Shown: positions 16,707 to 26,700 of the stretch, in pieces
Layout of the letters: each line of letters opens with the position of its first letter
Position numbering within the stretch: the stretch's first letter is position 1
NCBI RefSeq assembly: GCF_900188255.1
Contig: NZ_FZNS01000003.1
Location: 62,001-126,000, forward strand
Direction of reading: 5' to 3'
DNA length: 64,000 nucleotides
DNA from: Hymenobacter mucosus
GTDB taxonomy: Bacteria > Bacteroidota > Bacteroidia > Cytophagales > Hymenobacteraceae
The notes under the pieces: model-generated
What the model saw: only the letters and a program-made list of their open reading frames with translations
What the model was told of the DNA's origin: nothing
Database searches by the model: none
Made by a program: the position numbers and the translations under genes

Positions 16707-18326
16707 CTAAAAGCTGAGCGTTTCTACTTGGTCCCAGTTGGCACGCACCTGAATGGGCTTAGGGAGTAGGTATACGGGCTCTGGCAGCCGCTTAAATTCT
16801 GGGTCGCCACCTTGCCAGCGGCCGTCCTGGTTGGCATCAATAAGTACGCGCAATTTGTAGGGCCCCGGCGCGAGATAATCGAAATGGTAGGTAGCCTTGG
16901 GGCTGTCTAAGGAAGCCAGCACTTGCCCATTGGCATCAAGGAGCTGCACAATGTAGCGGGTGTACTTCGTGCGAATCGGACCACTTAGGGTGCCGGTAGT
17001 AGCTTGCTCGCTCACCCGCAGGCGCAGAGGCTTAATCCCGAGTCGGCGGCCAGTTACGCTCTCAATGGCAGTACTGTCCAGCAGAATGCTAATGGTCTTG
17101 CGCGCCTTGGTATTAATTGGGATGGTTAGGGTAGAACGGTCGAGGCTGAGGGCACCATCTTGGGGCAGGCGTAGGGGGCGCTGCTTTACGGAGTCTTCGG
17201 TCAGAACGGCAAAAGGCTTGTTGGCCGCAATGCGGATGGGCTCTGTGAATTCAAATTTCACTTGACCTTGGCGGTACACTTCACGCGGAGAGCCCTCTAC
17301 AGAGTACAGCGCACCGCGGCGGGTAGGCGCCGTGCCCTGAAAGCGAACCGAAATTGTGTCTCGACCGGTATTGCCGGCACTATCGGTGCTTGCCAATAGG
17401 TAGCGACCCTCGGCGAGAGCCGCCGTGCGGAACAGAATAGCCGTTCGGCCGCGCTCCGCAAACTGAATGGCATCATTGAGATTGGCCGGGGCCGTTGCAG
17501 CACCCAGCGGCGTGATGGTAGCTTTCTCCACACCTTCATTAAAGGATACCCGGAAGTCGGTAGGTCCAGGCTTTTGCCCAGTAACCAAAGCGCGCCGCTG
17601 GTCGGGGCGGGTCAGCAGCAGGTTGAGGGAGTCGAGGCCGGGCCGGACTATAATAGGTTCGGGGAGGTAAGCAATCCGTTCGCCGTCCTCGTAGCGGGAA
17701 CTCTGATTTTTATCGAGAATGGCGAAAATCCTGTAGGAGCCTTCCTTCAGGTTCTGAAACTCGTACGCGCCTGCCTTATCCGTGCGAGCCAGGTAGTAGG
17801 GCTTGCCCGTGCGCACAGTGGTGGTATCAGAGGTAGGGTACAGAAGCACTGATGCTTCGCCTACGGGCTGCCCACTCAGAGGCTCAGTAACTAGGCCACG
17901 CACCGAACCAGAATCAAGCTGCGCACCTGTGCTAAAGCTGACTACGGCCTTGGCGGCAATGTTGCTTTCGGTAATGTCGCTGATGGAATTGCCGAAGTTG
18001 AATGAGTAGGTAGTGTTGGGGGCGAAGGGCTTGTCAAACAGCAGCGTAATTGACGTGCGGTCTTCGCGCACCTTGTACGGGTTGTCGTTGCTGATTAGGG
18101 GAGCAATGATGAGGTTCTTCTGCAAGTCTTTCACCTGCACTTGTTCTGAAAAGATCAGTCGCACAGATTGGGCCTTCACGTTGCGGGCGCCGTTAGCCGG
18201 GATTGAGCTAACAAGCTTAGGTACTTCCACATCCCGGGGGCCACCTTCCGGCGAGCTGATAGCGGCACAACCTCCCAAACCGGCCGCAGCCGTAAGCAAC
18301 AGAACTAAACTAGCGCGAGCGGACAT
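16707..18326 (-). CDS. Ig-like (bacterial SwmB/Big-type) domain lipoprotein
   Basis: A 539-residue exported protein beginning MSARASLVLLLTAAAGLGGCAAISSP, a lipoprotein signal with the Cys near residue 20. The N-terminal module 'PANGARNVKAQSVRLIFSEQVQVKDLQ' is the 'Ig-like, SwmB-type/Big_5' fold found in many Bacteroidetes lipoproteins. Further beta-rich repeats contain carboxypeptidase-regulatory-like 'VRGLVTEPLSGQPVGEASVLLYP ... GAYEFQNLKEGSYRIFAILD' (about 160-230) and the C-terminal 'GPYKLRVLIDANQDGRW'. The role is unknown; it is probably a cell-envelope structural protein. Start ATG 18326 is chosen because it places the signal at the N-terminus. Confidence 0.75.
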   Translation of the reverse strand: MSARASLVLLLTAAAGLGGCAAISSPEGGPRDVEVPKLVSSIPANGARNVKAQSVRLIFSEQVQVKDLQKNLIIAPLISNDNPYKVREDRTSITLLFDKPFAPNTTYSFNFGNSISDITESNIAAKAVVSFSTGAQLDSGSVRGLVTEPLSGQPVGEASVLLYPTSDTTTVRTGKPYYLARTDKAGAYEFQNLKEGSYRIFAILDKNQSSRYEDGERIAYLPEPIIVRPGLDSLNLLLTRPDQRRALVTGQKPGPTDFRVSFNEGVEKATITPLGAATAPANLNDAIQFAERGRTAILFRTAALAEGRYLLASTDSAGNTGRDTISVRFQGTAPTRRGALYSVEGSPREVYRQGQVKFEFTEPIRIAANKPFAVLTEDSVKQRPLRLPQDGALSLDRSTLTIPINTKARKTISILLDSTAIESVTGRRLGIKPLRLRVSEQATTGTLSGPIRTKYTRYIVQLLDANGQVLASLDSPKATYHFDYLAPGPYKLRVLIDANQDGRWQGGDPEFKRLPEPVYLLPKPIQVRANWDQVETLSF

Positions 18327-18588
18327 TACTGAAATCAAGATGGCGCGAGGAGTATTCCTCAACAAAAGAGCGTACCAAAAACAGGAGAAACGACGAACAG
18401 TAGGCGCAGCGTATGCTACCCCAGCCGAAGCTCAGCGAAGGTAGGGCCTACCCTAGATAAGAAGCATGCACGGAATGCGCCCCCCGGCCGCTGGCTACTA
18501 GGCCGGCTCCCGCAGCAAAGCTAGCAGCTTGATACTCGGGAGCGTAGCCCCTCCCCTACCCTACTGTGGCAGCAAAGTGTACGTGACA

Positions 18589-19482
18589 CTAGCGTCGGGC
18601 CACAACGTAGATCAGACTTGAATACTGTCCATCGTGCTGGGCCGCGTACTGGTTTGACTTGTAGCCAGCTTTTAGCACAGTCAGTAAGCCGCCGCCGCGC
18701 TCCGCCCGGTGTTTTTCGCTTAGCATGCTCACATAGTAGGCATCCAGCATCATGGGCAACACCTCACGCACCGTCATTTTGTGCTTTTTGAGGAGTTGGG
18801 TCATGGTTTTGGGGCTGAAATGGTACAGATGGCGGGGCACATCGTACGCTGCCCAGTCTTGGCGGTAGTGCTGGGCATCAAGGCTATCTACATTCGGCAC
18901 CGCAATGATGAGGACGCCATCGGGCTTCAACAAACGGATGAGCTGTTGCAAGGTATCGTTCAGTTCATGAACGTGTTCTAGCACGTGCCACAGCGTGATG
19001 GCCTCAAATGAACCAGGTTCAAACGTGAGTAAGCTCTCCATACCGATGGGCTGTCCTACCCGCCGGGAGGCTTCCTCACGGGCCCGCGGGTTAGGCTCTA
19101 AGCCTGCTACCTGCCAGCCGCTGGCTTTGGCTGCCGCCAGAAAGTGACCCGTACCGCAACCATAATCTAGGAGCTTGCCTTTGCGCGGCGCTTGCTTATT
19201 GAGCAGAGCCACCTTGCGTCGCATGGTGAAAAAGCGGGCCACCTTGTAGGCTTGGTTGATAACCCCTCCTGCCCCGCTGTTGTGCGACACGTATTCCTCG
19301 GACTCGTAGTAGCGGCCAATGTTGGCAAAGTCTGGACGAGGATTCGTGAATTGAAAGGAGCACGCCGCGCATTGCTGGATGGCGAAGCTCTCCTTACTTA
19401 CCGATTTATCCTCAACTACGAGCTTGTTTTGTAGCTCGGTTTTGCCGCACACTGGGCACTTCTCCAGACGTTCGTAAGACAC
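18589..19482 (-). CDS. Class I SAM-dependent methyltransferase with N-terminal Cys motif
   Basis: About 297 residues. The N-terminus carries CPVC and CAAC pairs ('LEKCPVCGK', 'IQQCAACSFQFTNPRP'), typical of methyltransferases that start with a small zinc-binding module. The Rossmann SAM-binding motif is 'LLDYGCGTGHFLAAAKASGW', followed by the acidic motif II region and 'LWHVLEHVHELND'. The substrate is unknown; relatives modify sugars, lipids or small molecules. The GTG start at 19482 (VSYERLEKC) is preferred to a TTG at 19524, which would add 14 unlike residues. It lies downstream of mnmG on the same strand, after ~100 bases. Confidence 0.82.
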   Translation of the reverse strand: MSYERLEKCPVCGKTELQNKLVVEDKSVSKESFAIQQCAACSFQFTNPRPDFANIGRYYESEEYVSHNSGAGGVINQAYKVARFFTMRRKVALLNKQAPRKGKLLDYGCGTGHFLAAAKASGWQVAGLEPNPRAREEASRRVGQPIGMESLLTFEPGSFEAITLWHVLEHVHELNDTLQQLIRLLKPDGVLIIAVPNVDSLDAQHYRQDWAAYDVPRHLYHFSPKTMTQLLKKHKMTVREVLPMMLDAYYVSMLSEKHRAERGGGLLTVLKAGYKSNQYAAQHDGQYSSLIYVVARR

Positions 19483-19586
19483 TACGCGTTGACTTAAACA
19501 TGAGGATGCCGGAAGCAGAAGCAAGACGAAGACGAGGTGAGCAGCACCATTCGCGCGCGTCTTCTGCTTCCGGCGCCTTTCCTAAT

Positions 19587-21455
19587 TTACCGACCAAGGT
19601 ACACCATCAGCACCGAAACATCGGCGGGGCTCACGCCACTAATGCGCGCGGCTTGCCCCAGCGTTTCGGGCTGTATCTTGAGTAGCTTCTCCCGGGCCTC
19701 GTGCGAAAGTGCAGGCATGGCCTTGTAATCGAGGCGGCCCCGGATGGTGAAGTTTTCCAGCTCCTGCACGCGGGCGGCTTGCTGGTGCTCTTTCTCCAAG
19801 TACGCCTCATATTTTACCAGAATCTCAGCTTGCTCCAAAGCATCGGGCCGGTACGGCGACAAGGCTAGGGTAAGGCCGGGCAGTACCTGGGCCAGGGCAG
19901 CTAAGTCCACATTCGGACGACGAAGCAGATTAACCGCCCGCGTTTTCTCGTGGATGGTAGCCGAGCCTATTTCCGCCAGCCACCCGTTGATTTCCTGTGG
20001 TTCAATGGCATATGTCTTCAGCAGCTTGGCCACCTCGGCGGTTTGGGTTTCCTTTTCCCGCACGCGGTCCATACGCTCCTCCGAGGCCAAGCCCAGGGCG
20101 TACCCGAGCGGGGTAAGGCGCAAGTCGGCGTTGTCTTGGCGGAGCAGCAAACGGTGCTCGGCACGGCTCGTGAACATGCGGTAAGGCTCGTCGGTGCCTT
20201 TGTTTACCAGGTCGTCGATGAGGACACCAATGTAAGCCTCGCTCCGCTTCAGGATGAAGGGTTCCTTACCGTGGACGCGGTTGTGCGCGTTGATACCAGC
20301 CATCAGGCCCTGGCAAGCAGCTTCCTCGTAGCCCGTAGTGCCGTTGATCTGGCCCGCGAAGTATAGGTTTTTGATGTGCTTGGTTTCCAGGGTTAGGTGC
20401 AGTTGAGTGGGCGGGAAGAAGTCGTACTCAATGGCATAGCCCGGGCGGAACATCTTTGCCTTCTCGAAGCCCGCAATTTTGCGCAGCGCGCGGTATTGCA
20501 CGTCTTCGGGCAACGAGGAGCTAAACCCGTTTACGTATACTTCCACCGTGCTCCAGCCTTCGGGCTCCACAAAAATCTGGTGGCGGTCCTTGTCGGCGAA
20601 GCGGTTGATTTTGTCTTCTACACTGGGGCAGTAGCGCGGCCCCAAACCTTTGATCCGCCCCTGGAACATGGGCGACTTCTCGAAACCCTCCTTCAGGATT
20701 TCATGAACCTCCGAGTTGGTGTACGTGATGTAGCAAGGGCGCTGCTTCACTAGCGCCGGCGTGTCGAGGTAGCTGAATTTGCTGGGAATCTCGTCGCCGG
20801 GTTGCTCCTCCATTTTGGAGTAGTCCAGGCTGCGACCGTCCACGCGGGGCGGAGTGCCCGTTTTCATACGGCCTGCCTCAAAGCCTAGCTCCTTCAGCTG
20901 CTCTGTAATGCCAGTGCTACCGCGCTCAGCAGCCCGGCCGCCGCCGAAGTTCTTCTCGCCAATGTGGATAAGACCGTTGAGAAAGGTGCCGTTGGTGAGT
21001 ACTACAGCTTTGCCGCGGAACTCAATCCCCAACTGCGTCTTCACTCCCACTACCGTGTCGTTTTCTACGACCAGGCCTAGTACGGCTTCCTGCCAGAAGT
21101 CCACGTTCAGAGTTTGCTCTAGGGTCAGGCGCCACTCCTCGGCAAAACGCATGCGGTCCGACTGGGCGCGGGGGCTCCACATGGCAGGGCCCTTCGAGCG
21201 GTTCAGCATCCGGAACTGGATCATGGTTTTGTCGGTGATGATGCCCGACTGGCCGCCTAAGGCATCCACCTCGCGCACAATCTGTCCTTTGGCCACCCCG
21301 CCCATGGCTGGGTTGCACGACATCTGCGCGATGGTGTTCATGTTCATCGTCACGAGTAAGACCTTGGAGCCCATATTGGCGGCGGCCGCGGCGGCCTCGC
21401 ATCCGGCGTGGCCGGCTCCTACTACAATAACGTCGTATTCTTCTTGCTGAAACAT
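19587..21455 (-). CDS. mnmG: tRNA uridine-5-carboxymethylaminomethyl modification enzyme MnmG (GidA)
   Basis: FAD-dependent enzyme that, with MnmE, modifies the wobble uridine U34 of several tRNAs. The protein has 622 residues. It starts with the FAD-binding 'VIVVGAGHAGCEAAAAAA' signature (GxGxxG near residues 13-18), followed by 'GGVAKGQIVREVDALGG' and the conserved central 'NGTFLNGLIHIG' and 'GRMKTGTPPRVD' motifs. The conserved C-terminal helical domain ends at ~622. MnmG is commonly encoded close to the replication origin; here it lies ~3 kb from the DnaA-box cluster. The start ATG 21455 gives a family-like N-terminus (MFQQEEYDVIVVG). Confidence 0.97.
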   Translation of the reverse strand: MFQQEEYDVIVVGAGHAGCEAAAAAANMGSKVLLVTMNMNTIAQMSCNPAMGGVAKGQIVREVDALGGQSGIITDKTMIQFRMLNRSKGPAMWSPRAQSDRMRFAEEWRLTLEQTLNVDFWQEAVLGLVVENDTVVGVKTQLGIEFRGKAVVLTNGTFLNGLIHIGEKNFGGGRAAERGSTGITEQLKELGFEAGRMKTGTPPRVDGRSLDYSKMEEQPGDEIPSKFSYLDTPALVKQRPCYITYTNSEVHEILKEGFEKSPMFQGRIKGLGPRYCPSVEDKINRFADKDRHQIFVEPEGWSTVEVYVNGFSSSLPEDVQYRALRKIAGFEKAKMFRPGYAIEYDFFPPTQLHLTLETKHIKNLYFAGQINGTTGYEEAACQGLMAGINAHNRVHGKEPFILKRSEAYIGVLIDDLVNKGTDEPYRMFTSRAEHRLLLRQDNADLRLTPLGYALGLASEERMDRVREKETQTAEVAKLLKTYAIEPQEINGWLAEIGSATIHEKTRAVNLLRRPNVDLAALAQVLPGLTLALSPYRPDALEQAEILVKYEAYLEKEHQQAARVQELENFTIRGRLDYKAMPALSHEAREKLLKIQPETLGQAARISGVSPADVSVLMVYLGR

Positions 21456-21790
21456 GGCGGGGTAGGCAGTAGCGCAAAAGCTCCAGCTTTGCGCATCGGT
21501 GAACTATAGATCAGCTAGAAGCTGACAGAATCGTTCGGGGGTAACACAGGAAGCGCCTGCAGTCGTTCAATGAAACGCGTAGCTGGAGCTACGCACCGCT
21601 TCAAACAGAAAACGCCCGCAAGTGAGCAGGCGTTTCGAAAGAAATCAGATTCAGAAAGGCGGACGCAACACGCTCAACACGTGCACAAAGATAAGCACTC
21701 GGCGGCGTTTTTGTTCCAGTTGCTAGGGGCTGGGTCTGCAAAGCACAGTACGCACCCAACACCGAGCTAGCGGCCTCTTCCTACGACAGA
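21456..21790. other. Spacer between mnmG and the arginyltransferase-like gene
   Basis: A 335-base stretch with no credible gene. It holds the hairpin at 21608-21636, which probably ends the upstream gene, and an otherwise unremarkable leader for mnmG. Confidence 0.4.
21608..21636 (-). terminator. Terminator of the arginyltransferase-like gene
   Basis: A GAAAACGCCCGC / GCAGGCGTTTC hairpin lies ~155 bases past the stop codon, with A-run sequence giving U's on the minus transcript. The distance is rather long. Confidence 0.5.
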
Positions 21791-22522
21791 CTACTGCTGG
21801 GCCTCCGTATCGTCCAGAAACTCTGGGGGCCAGGAAGTCAGTAGGTCAGCGGCTTGGGCTGCCACCACGTCCCACGAGAACGGCAGCCAACGGCTCATGG
21901 CACTATCGAACACCTCCGTGGCGGCCAAGCACGGAAACAGCTTGTAGTCGAACTTCGGGTAGTTGTGCACCAAGTAACCCGGGTAGTAGTACGCTTTTTG
22001 GTGGGCCAAAGCGTGGTTGATTTTCAGCAACATGAGATATTTGCCCAGGCTGTGTTTCCGGTAGCTGGGGTGGTAGAAGTTCATGATGCCGGCAATGCTA
22101 CGGGCGCCCGTATCAAATATGCCAGCGGCAATAAGCTGGTGGCCGTCGCGCACCTCTAACACAGAAGTTGTAAACACATTGTGCGTGGCCCCCGCTAGCA
22201 AAAAGGCTTCTATCGTCTCAGGAGCATCGAAGGTGATGGACGCCCGGTAGAGGGCGTATAGGTCTTCGTACTCCTGGGTAAGGCTGAAAGGGCGCAGGAA
22301 CACCGAAAACTGCTTGTTGAGGCGCAATAGTCTGCGCTGCTCAGGACCGTAGTGCACATGCTCCAGCACTACTCGCAGCCAATGCACCGTATACAAGTCG
22401 TTGTTGATGGGCAAAAACCGACAGGTGAACAAGTCTTGGTGCATCCGGTAGTAGCCCTGGCTTAAGTAGAAATCCAGTGCGTCGCCCCGGAGGATGTGCG
22501 TAGGCGAAGGAGTAGCGGCCAT
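21791..22522 (-). CDS. Arginyl/leucyl-tRNA protein transferase-like (GNAT fold) protein
   Basis: A 243-residue soluble protein. Its middle and C-terminal parts, 'EYEDLYALYRASITFDAPETI' and 'FYHPSYRKHSLGKYLMLLKINHALAHQKAYYYPGYLV', follow the C-terminal half of arginine-tRNA-protein transferases (Ate/Bpt), which add an amino acid to protein N-termini and so mark them for degradation (N-degron pathway). The 'Y-P-GY-V' pattern and 'MNFYHP' are shared with that family. The usual N-terminal Cys-rich domain of eukaryotic ATE is absent, as in bacterial forms. Whether it transfers Arg or Leu cannot be read from the sequence. The neighbouring ybeY and mnmG are translation genes. Confidence 0.65.
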   Translation of the reverse strand: MAATPSPTHILRGDALDFYLSQGYYRMHQDLFTCRFLPINNDLYTVHWLRVVLEHVHYGPEQRRLLRLNKQFSVFLRPFSLTQEYEDLYALYRASITFDAPETIEAFLLAGATHNVFTTSVLEVRDGHQLIAAGIFDTGARSIAGIMNFYHPSYRKHSLGKYLMLLKINHALAHQKAYYYPGYLVHNYPKFDYKLFPCLAATEVFDSAMSRWLPFSWDVVAAQAADLLTSWPPEFLDDTEAQQ

Positions 22523-22637
22523 GCAAGATGTGCGGAAGAGAGGCTAACGGGCAAAAACTAGAAAAGGGCGAGTTGCTACCCACCTACAGCGGCTTGCCGT
22601 GGGGTGCGTGTAGGCGCAAGGTACTGGGTAGTAACAT

Positions 22638-22668
22638 AAAAAACGCCCACTGCACTAGCGGGCGTTTT
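22638..22668 (-). terminator. Terminator of the ybeY operon
   Basis: A hairpin AAAACGCCC / GGGCGTTTT, preceded on the left by an A-run (U-tract on the minus transcript), starts 30 bases after the ybeY stop. Confidence 0.78.
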
Positions 22669-22699
22669 CGTATAGGCAAAAGGAACAAGGATAGCTCGC

Positions 22700-23188
22700 T
22701 TAGAACGTGCGCAACGACAGGCAGTAGTCCTCTTTCTTGCGCATGGCCGTTTGGCTTAGCAAATCCTTATCAGCGTAGCCAAGCAGGTGGAGCACACCGT
22801 GAATCATTACCCGGTGCAACTCATCTACGAACGGCACCCCGAGCTGCACGGCGTTTTCGCGCACGCGCTCCACGGAAATGAAAATGTCGCCCTCGATGAT
22901 GTCCGAGGTGTCGGCGTTGTCGAAGGTGATGACGTCGGTGTACGTATCGTGGTCGAGGTACTCCATGTTTACCTTATGCAGGTATTCATCGGAGCAGAAG
23001 ATGTAGGTGAGCTGTACAATCTCGTACTCGTGTACCTCAGCTACACGTTCAACCCAACTGGTCAGCGCTTCCGCGTCGCTCAGTTCGAATTCCACATCTT
23101 CAACCAAAAACTCGATACCGTGATTTTCGTGCTCGTGCACGGTATCATCGTCGAACTCCTCGTCGTGGTCGGGGGGCAGCTGGTTCAT
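22700..23188 (-). CDS. ybeY: rRNA maturation endoribonuclease YbeY
   Basis: Metal-dependent RNase acting in 16S rRNA 3'-end maturation and ribosome quality control. The protein has 162 residues. The family signature is 'DELHRVMIHGVLHLLGYAD' (about 122-140), with His130 and His134 placed as in the H-x3-H-x5-H metal site. The third position is Asp140, not His. The Bacteroidetes YbeY group often differs here (family recollection, not checked). 'YTDVITFDNADTSDIIEGDIFIS' is the second typical motif. An acidic extension of ~23 residues precedes the family start. It follows the RsbW-like gene after 6 bases, so they are probably cotranscribed. Confidence 0.9.
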   Translation of the reverse strand: MNQLPPDHDEEFDDDTVHEHENHGIEFLVEDVEFELSDAEALTSWVERVAEVHEYEIVQLTYIFCSDEYLHKVNMEYLDHDTYTDVITFDNADTSDIIEGDIFISVERVRENAVQLGVPFVDELHRVMIHGVLHLLGYADKDLLSQTAMRKKEDYCLSLRTF

Positions 23189-23194
23189 GCCGGA

Positions 23195-23656
23195 TTATAG
23201 GTTTGCGGCAGCCGGTTCGTTTTCGGTACCGTTGATGGACGACGCTTCCTGGGGAGAATTTAAAAGGAAAGTCAGCTGCACATTGCGGCCTTCTTTCTGG
23301 AACTCTACTTCGTCGGCCAAGTGACGAATTAAGAAAATACCACGGCCACCGGGATTTTCGAGGTTCTCAGGCGCGGTAGGGTCAATCAGATTCGTATAAT
23401 CGAACCCTTCGCCCTCGTCCTCTACCTCAAACTTCACCCGGTCCTTGTCCACTTGCAATGAGAGAAAGACATTCTTGTCTTTGTCGAACTTGTTGCCGTG
23501 GCGGATAGCGTTATTCACGGCTTCCGTGACGGCGACCATGATATTGCCGTAGATGTCATCCTCAATGTGAAAGGTATCCTTCGAGTTGTCGATGAAACTT
23601 TCCACTACGCGGATGTTCTCGACCAGCGACGGAATCTGAATTTTAACCTGCTTCAT
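23195..23656 (-). CDS. RsbW/SpoIIAB-like ATP-binding protein (HATPase)
   Basis: A 153-residue GHKL-fold protein of the serine-kinase/anti-sigma type. The N-box is 'AVTEAVNNAIRHGNKFDK' (about 49-66), and the G1/G2 region is 'VEDEGEGFDYTNLID ... ENPGGRGIFLIRHLADEV'. RsbW-type proteins bind or phosphorylate partner proteins and control sigma factors. No sigma factor or anti-anti-sigma partner is adjacent. It lies between a DUF4175 gene and ybeY, with gaps of 49 and 6 bases. The link to those genes is operon-based inference only. Confidence 0.85.
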   Translation of the reverse strand: MKQVKIQIPSLVENIRVVESFIDNSKDTFHIEDDIYGNIMVAVTEAVNNAIRHGNKFDKDKNVFLSLQVDKDRVKFEVEDEGEGFDYTNLIDPTAPENLENPGGRGIFLIRHLADEVEFQKEGRNVQLTFLLNSPQEASSINGTENEPAAANL

Positions 23657-23705
23657 AGAAAAGTAAGGGGGAAGGCGGCGTAGGGGCGGTAAAAGTAGCT
23701 GAACG

Positions 23706-26700
23706 CTACTTCATTTTCTGAAAATATTCACTTACCTCCCGCTGGTAGTACGGCGTGAGGGCGGGTGGTACAGTACGCAAGAGCTCGGTTTGACGGTTTT
23801 GCTGACGCTTGTATTGGTTGAACGCAGGCGGGAAAACCGGCGGACGGTTCTGGGCCGTTTGTGCCTCGCGTTTGTCATCCTGGTCCCGCTCCCGAGCCGA
23901 TTTCTCGGCTTCCAGTAATCGGGTCAGAATTTGACGCTGGCGCATAATGGTCTGCTCCGTCAGCCGCTTGTTTACGAGGTCGGTTTCGGTTTGTTCCATC
24001 ATTTTTTTTACGTCGCCGAGGCCGCCGGCTCCATCCTGTCCTTTGCCGTCTTTATTGCTGCCAGGCTTGCCTGCGCCCTGTTTTTGCTGCATACGCTCTA
24101 GTTCCTGCATGGCTTGGCGCAGCATCTGTTGCTGGCCGGCCAGCTTGGCTAGCTCCTCACTCATGGCGCGGCCCTGCTTGCCACTTTGCTGCAACTGCTG
24201 AATCTGCTGGTTGAGCTGCTGCTGCATACGGCCCAGCTGGCCTTCGCCGGCTGCGCTGCCCTTCTTCTTTTTACGGCCCGACTTGCCCCCGCCCTGTTGC
24301 TGCTGGCTCTGGCTTTGGCGCTGCTGCTCTTGCATCTGCTGGAGGGCATCATTGAGCATCAGGGCCAAATTGTTCATGCTGGTCATGGCTAGCTGCTGCG
24401 AGCTAGTAGCCCGCCCCACGTTGCGCTGCCGAATTTGGTCGAGGCTTTCGTCCATGCGGCCGTTCATCTCGCCTACCTCACGGGTCACAAATGACTGAAT
24501 CTGGAAGACTTTTTTGGCCAGGGCGTAGAGAGAATCCTGCACTACCCGGGCGTCGTCCTTGAGCTTGCGCTGGGTTTGGCCGAGCTGCACAAAGCGCGGG
24601 TCGCTCTGGTCCACGGTGCGGAATTGCTTCATCAGGTTTTCCTGGTCGAAGGAGAGCTTGATAAGGTTTTCCAGGATGTCGCGCAGGTCGTCAATGTTTT
24701 CCTGCTGCTGGTCCGATTCTTCCTCGTTCATCTGCTGCTTCATCTTCTGGGCCATCTGCTGCATTTTCTGCGCGGCCTGCTTCTGGCTCTGGCTAGCTTT
24801 CTGGTTCTGGTTTTTGGAAAGCTGTTCCTGGCTGTCCTGCTGCTGGTCGTCTACCTGCTGCTGGTCGTCCTTCATCTCATCGGCCCCGTTTTGGTCGTCG
24901 AGTTGCTTATCCAACTCCTTCATGTCTTTCAGGTCCTGCTTCAGTTCATTGAACTGCTGCTGCTGCTCAGCTTGCTTTTCTTTGAGGTCTTGCTGCTTTT
25001 GCTGCTGTTGGTTTTTGTCCTGAGGCGCTTCCGGCGAGTTCTTATCGTTCTTCTGCGTTTCCTCGGCCAGCTTTTGCTGCTCCTGGGCTAGCTGCTCTAG
25101 CTTTTCCAGGGCCTGATCCTGCTTCTGCTCAAACTGTAGCTGCTTAAACATTTCGAGGGCCCGCTCCAATTCCTTTTGCAAGGTGTTTTCCTTGTTTTCA
25201 AGCTGCTGAAGCAGCTTCTGCATTTCGGGCTGGTTTTGGTCCTGCTGCTGTTCCAGTAGCTTCTGTAGCTCCTCGTACAGCTTCTTGGTTTCGGGGTCCA
25301 AGAGGCTTTCCATCAGCTTTTGCAGCTCCTTGGCTTTCTCGGCTAGCTCCTCATTTTTCTCGGGGTTGAGCTGGTTCTGCTGCTCTTGGAGCTGCTCAAA
25401 TTGCTTTTTGAGGTCGTTGAGAGCCTGATCCATCTGCTGCTTCTGGTCCAGCATATCCTTGAGCTGCTTGCGGTCCTGGAAGTTCAGGTCGCGCTTCACC
25501 TTCAGCTTATCCTCTGCTTTGGCCAGCTCCCGCTCCATCTTCTTCGACTCCTGCTCCGACTTGCTCATCTGGCTTTGCATAGCTTGGCTTTGGGAAGCTA
25601 GCTGCTGGCGCATTTCGGTGCGGGAAGGCAGCCGGAACTCCGCAGCCCGGCTCCGCGCCGACTTGGGGCCGTGCACGCCATCGTTGTCCCATACCTGCAC
25701 AAAGTACTCCAGCCGGTCGCCGGGCTTTAAGTTGAGCGGGCGCACATCCCACTGGTAGGCATAGCCCTGGCTTGAGCCGCTACCCAAGGGTAAGGCGCGC
25801 GTTTGATAAGCCGCATTGGGGTGGGCCTTGCTGAGTACGCGGTAGTGCAGTTGCAGGCGGGAGAGCCCGTAGTCGTCGCGCACGTTGCCTCCTAGAGCAA
25901 GGTAGCGCAGGGAGGTCGTATCTTGAAAGCTTTCCAGTGTCACCTCAGGGCCCTGGTCGGGCACCACGGTTAGCTGGTACTGAATAGGGTCGCGGTTGGG
26001 GCTAAACTGATTTTGCAGGCGCACCGTGTAGTCTTGGCTACGGGTAGCGCGACGCGTCACCCGAAACAGGTCGTCGTTGGGCTCGGCCGTCAGGGTTTCG
26101 GTAGGGTTGCGGAATTGTAGTTGCAACTGGTCGGTAGCCTGGGTGCTGAACTCCCATTGCACGGTGCTGCCTTCGGGTACCGTCAGGTTGCCGGCGTTGC
26201 GCAGGGTTTCTGTAGGCTTTCCGATGTAGGCGGGGTAGGTCACGCGCACGGCAAAGTCGCGCAGGTTGGGTCGCTCGCGCACCTTCAGGTCATACTCAGC
26301 AGAAGTGACGTCGGCGGCTGTGAGTTGGAAGGCTACATCTTGCTGCACCTGCCGGAACTGATGGCGAAACCGGTTGCCCTGTTCCCGCGTCAGGCGCCGC
26401 TCGCGCCCACCGTATACAATGCTGATTTCGTTGGGTAAAGCCTCGCCTTCTACGGCCACATCCAGCGTGAAATCTTCGCCTTTAAAGGCCTTGAGGCTCT
26501 TGTTTTCCACCACAAACCGAAACGGCGCGGGTGGGCTGTACTTTTGGTTGTAGTGCAGAATGCGGTTAGTGCCCTGCACAAACAGCGCCGGGTAAATAAG
26601 CAGCACGGCTACTACTACGGCGGCCGGAATAGCCACGTACTTCCACAGCGGCCGGGTTTGGGTTTTGATGTCGATGCCCTGGCTGAATTCCATGCCTTGT

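Noticed and set aside
24559..25091. Long open frames on the plus strand rich in Cys, Ser, Leu, Phe and Trp
   Set aside because: They are the complement of the Gln/Lys-rich coiled coil in the DUF4175 gene; repetition of codons keeps the other strand open.
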